A stretch of DNA of 23,057 nt from an uncultured Candidatus Saccharibacteria bacterium (GTDB lineage: Bacteria; Patescibacteriota; Saccharimonadia; Saccharimonadales; Saccharimonadaceae), in the NCBI GenBank assembly GCA_948571325.1, contig CAOZKB010000009.1:1-23057 (forward strand), in the 5' to 3' direction. Below are positions 22,348 to 23,057 of this stretch, piece after piece. The first letter of the stretch is position 1; the number at the start of each line of letters is the position of its first letter. Below the pieces are notes generated by a model. It was not told the DNA's origin, did no database searches, and saw only the letters and a program-made list of their open reading frames with translations. The position numbers and the translations under genes are program-made.

Positions 22348-22922
22348 TCGCACATCTCGTCGGCAAAATCACCGAAAAACTCGATAACTCCGTCATCATC
22401 GATGTCCAGGGAGTAGGGTACGAAGTAACTATCCCAGCCTCCGAAATCGGAAGTATCAACCTCGAAGACCAAATTAAGTTTTACACTTACCACGCCATTC
22501 GTGAGAACAGCGAGGAACTCTATGGCTTTTCCAGCCTCACCGCCAAGAGACTCTTTGAAATGCTCATTTCCGTCAATGGCGTCGGCCCCAAAGCCGCCGT
22601 TAGCATTCTTAGTCTCGGCAGCCCCGAGGATGTCCGTAACGCTATCGCCAACGCTGACACTAAATTCATTGCCAAAGCTAGCGGCATCGGCAAAAAATCC
22701 GCCGAACGCGTTATTGTCGACCTGCGTGATCGCGTCGGTGCCCCATCTAGAATCGGTGCCACCGAAGCTAAAACCATTCAAGCCGAGCCGCTACCAGAAG
22801 ACGAAGCACTTGATGCTCTCATCGCACTCGGTTTTCCGCTCAAAGAAGCCACCGCTGCTCTCGCCGAAGTTGACCATAATCTATCAATAGAGGACAGAAT
22901 CCGCCTCGCCCTCAAAAAATAG
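22344..22922 (+). CDS. ruvA: Holliday junction branch migration protein RuvA
   Basis: RuvA binds the four-way junction and loads RuvB. The GTG start at 22344 gives the family beginning MIAHLVGKI. The 192-aa product has the OB-fold domain I (about 1-63, DVQGVGYEVTIP), domain II with two helix-hairpin-helix motifs (LISVNGVGPKAAVSIL and IAKASGIGKKSAERVIVDL), and a short flexible linker. Domain III (about 145-192, EALDALIALGFPLKEATAAL) binds RuvB. It overlaps the acidic gene by 4 nt. No ruvB is seen; it may be the gene starting at 23046 or lie elsewhere. Confidence 0.95.
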   Translation: MIAHLVGKITEKLDNSVIIDVQGVGYEVTIPASEIGSINLEDQIKFYTYHAIRENSEELYGFSSLTAKRLFEMLISVNGVGPKAAVSILSLGSPEDVRNAIANADTKFIAKASGIGKKSAERVIVDLRDRVGAPSRIGATEAKTIQAEPLPEDEALDALIALGFPLKEATAALAEVDHNLSIEDRIRLALKK

Positions 22923-22957
22923 CCATTTTATGCCAAAAATACTCCGCATTGGTCGCT

Positions 22958-22971
22958 TTTTTGCGCAAAAA
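22958..22971. repeat. Perfect 14-bp palindrome downstream of ruvA
   Basis: TTTTTGCGCAAAAA is self-complementary and lies 34-37 nt upstream of the next promoter's -10. It has no loop suited to a terminator. It could be an operator for a dimeric regulator, or chance in an AT-rich spacer. Confidence 0.4.
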
Positions 22972-23004
22972 CCGCTTTTACCTCTTCCAAAATTGAAAAA
23001 AGTA

Positions 23005-23013
23005 TGTTAAAAT
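23005..23013 (+). promoter_or_regulatory. Promoter of the right-edge gene
   Basis: TGTTAAAAT with TAAAAT at 23008-23013; TTCCAA at 22985-22990 could be the -35 at 17 nt. The leader contains AAAGG before the ATG at 23046. Confidence 0.5.
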
Positions 23014-23045
23014 GGTCAATAGTTGTAATATATAAAGGTTAAATT

Positions 23046-23057
23046 ATGAGTTCTACT
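23046..23057 (+). CDS. Start of a further gene, cut by the window edge
   Basis: ATG at 23046 with AAAGG 8 nt upstream and an extended -10 before it. Only four codons (MSST) are visible, so the product cannot be named. Confidence 0.5.

Noticed and set aside
1..23057. CRISPR arrays, insertion sequences, integrase sites, tRNA or rRNA genes
   Set aside because: None found by reading: there are no regularly spaced repeats, transposase-like products or cloverleaf-like sequences.

Overview
The window looks like a chromosome segment from a Candidate Phyla Radiation bacterium, most likely Candidatus Saccharibacteria (TM7). This is inference from several signs. A Fibrobacter-succinogenes-major-domain secreted protein sits at the left edge. 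The gene density is high, with 0-6 nt junctions. TGA is used as an ordinary stop (the CPBP gene at 7262 and the acidic membrane protein at 22345), which excludes the TGA=Gly code of Gracilibacteria/SR1. ProRS and EF-Ts are short. The conserved rpsB-tsf-...-frr-uppS-...-rseP-proS neighbourhood has lost pyrH, cdsA and dxr.

Layout. 1-1900 is an accessory region: the 3' part of the secreted-protein gene, a convergent minus-strand remnant of the same domain family, AT-rich spacer, and an orphan 70-aa gene with a terminator. 1919-2260 (-) is rpmE (bL31 type B). 2331-8640 is the translation/envelope cluster: rpsB, tsf, frr, uppS, an rseP-type site-2 protease, a CPBP membrane protease, an unlisted 37-aa ORF and proS. 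8724-10638 is greA-lysS. tdk (-) and ldh diverge at 11242-11331; ldh is followed by a DUF2207-type membrane protein. 14240-17968 is serS-murJ-uppP. 18024-18290 is a compact transcription unit with its own promoter, structured leader, 31-codon ORF and strong terminator. A CBS-pair protein (-) diverges from a membrane-anchored DsbA-like thioredoxin plus radA. ruvC, an acidic membrane-anchored protein and ruvA follow, and one gene begins at the right edge.

How it fits together. uppS, uppP and murJ cover making, recycling and flipping of the undecaprenyl-linked cell-wall carrier, although no isoprenoid-precursor gene is present. rpsB, tsf, frr, rpmE, proS, lysS, serS and greA are translation/transcription housekeeping. 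ldh suggests fermentation, tdk nucleoside salvage, and radA/ruvC/ruvA recombination.

The most distinctive signal is regulatory. About fifteen promoters share an extended -10 close to TGCTATAAT. In nine of them or their close relatives the -10 ends only 6-11 nt before the start codon, with no room for a Shine-Dalgarno site, which predicts leaderless or nearly leaderless mRNAs. Genes with longer leaders do have clear Shine-Dalgarno sites. Other points of interest are the 18.1-kb small transcription unit, a consensus-quality antisense promoter at the 3' end of radA, and a cationic-helix CBS protein lacking the usual membrane domain.
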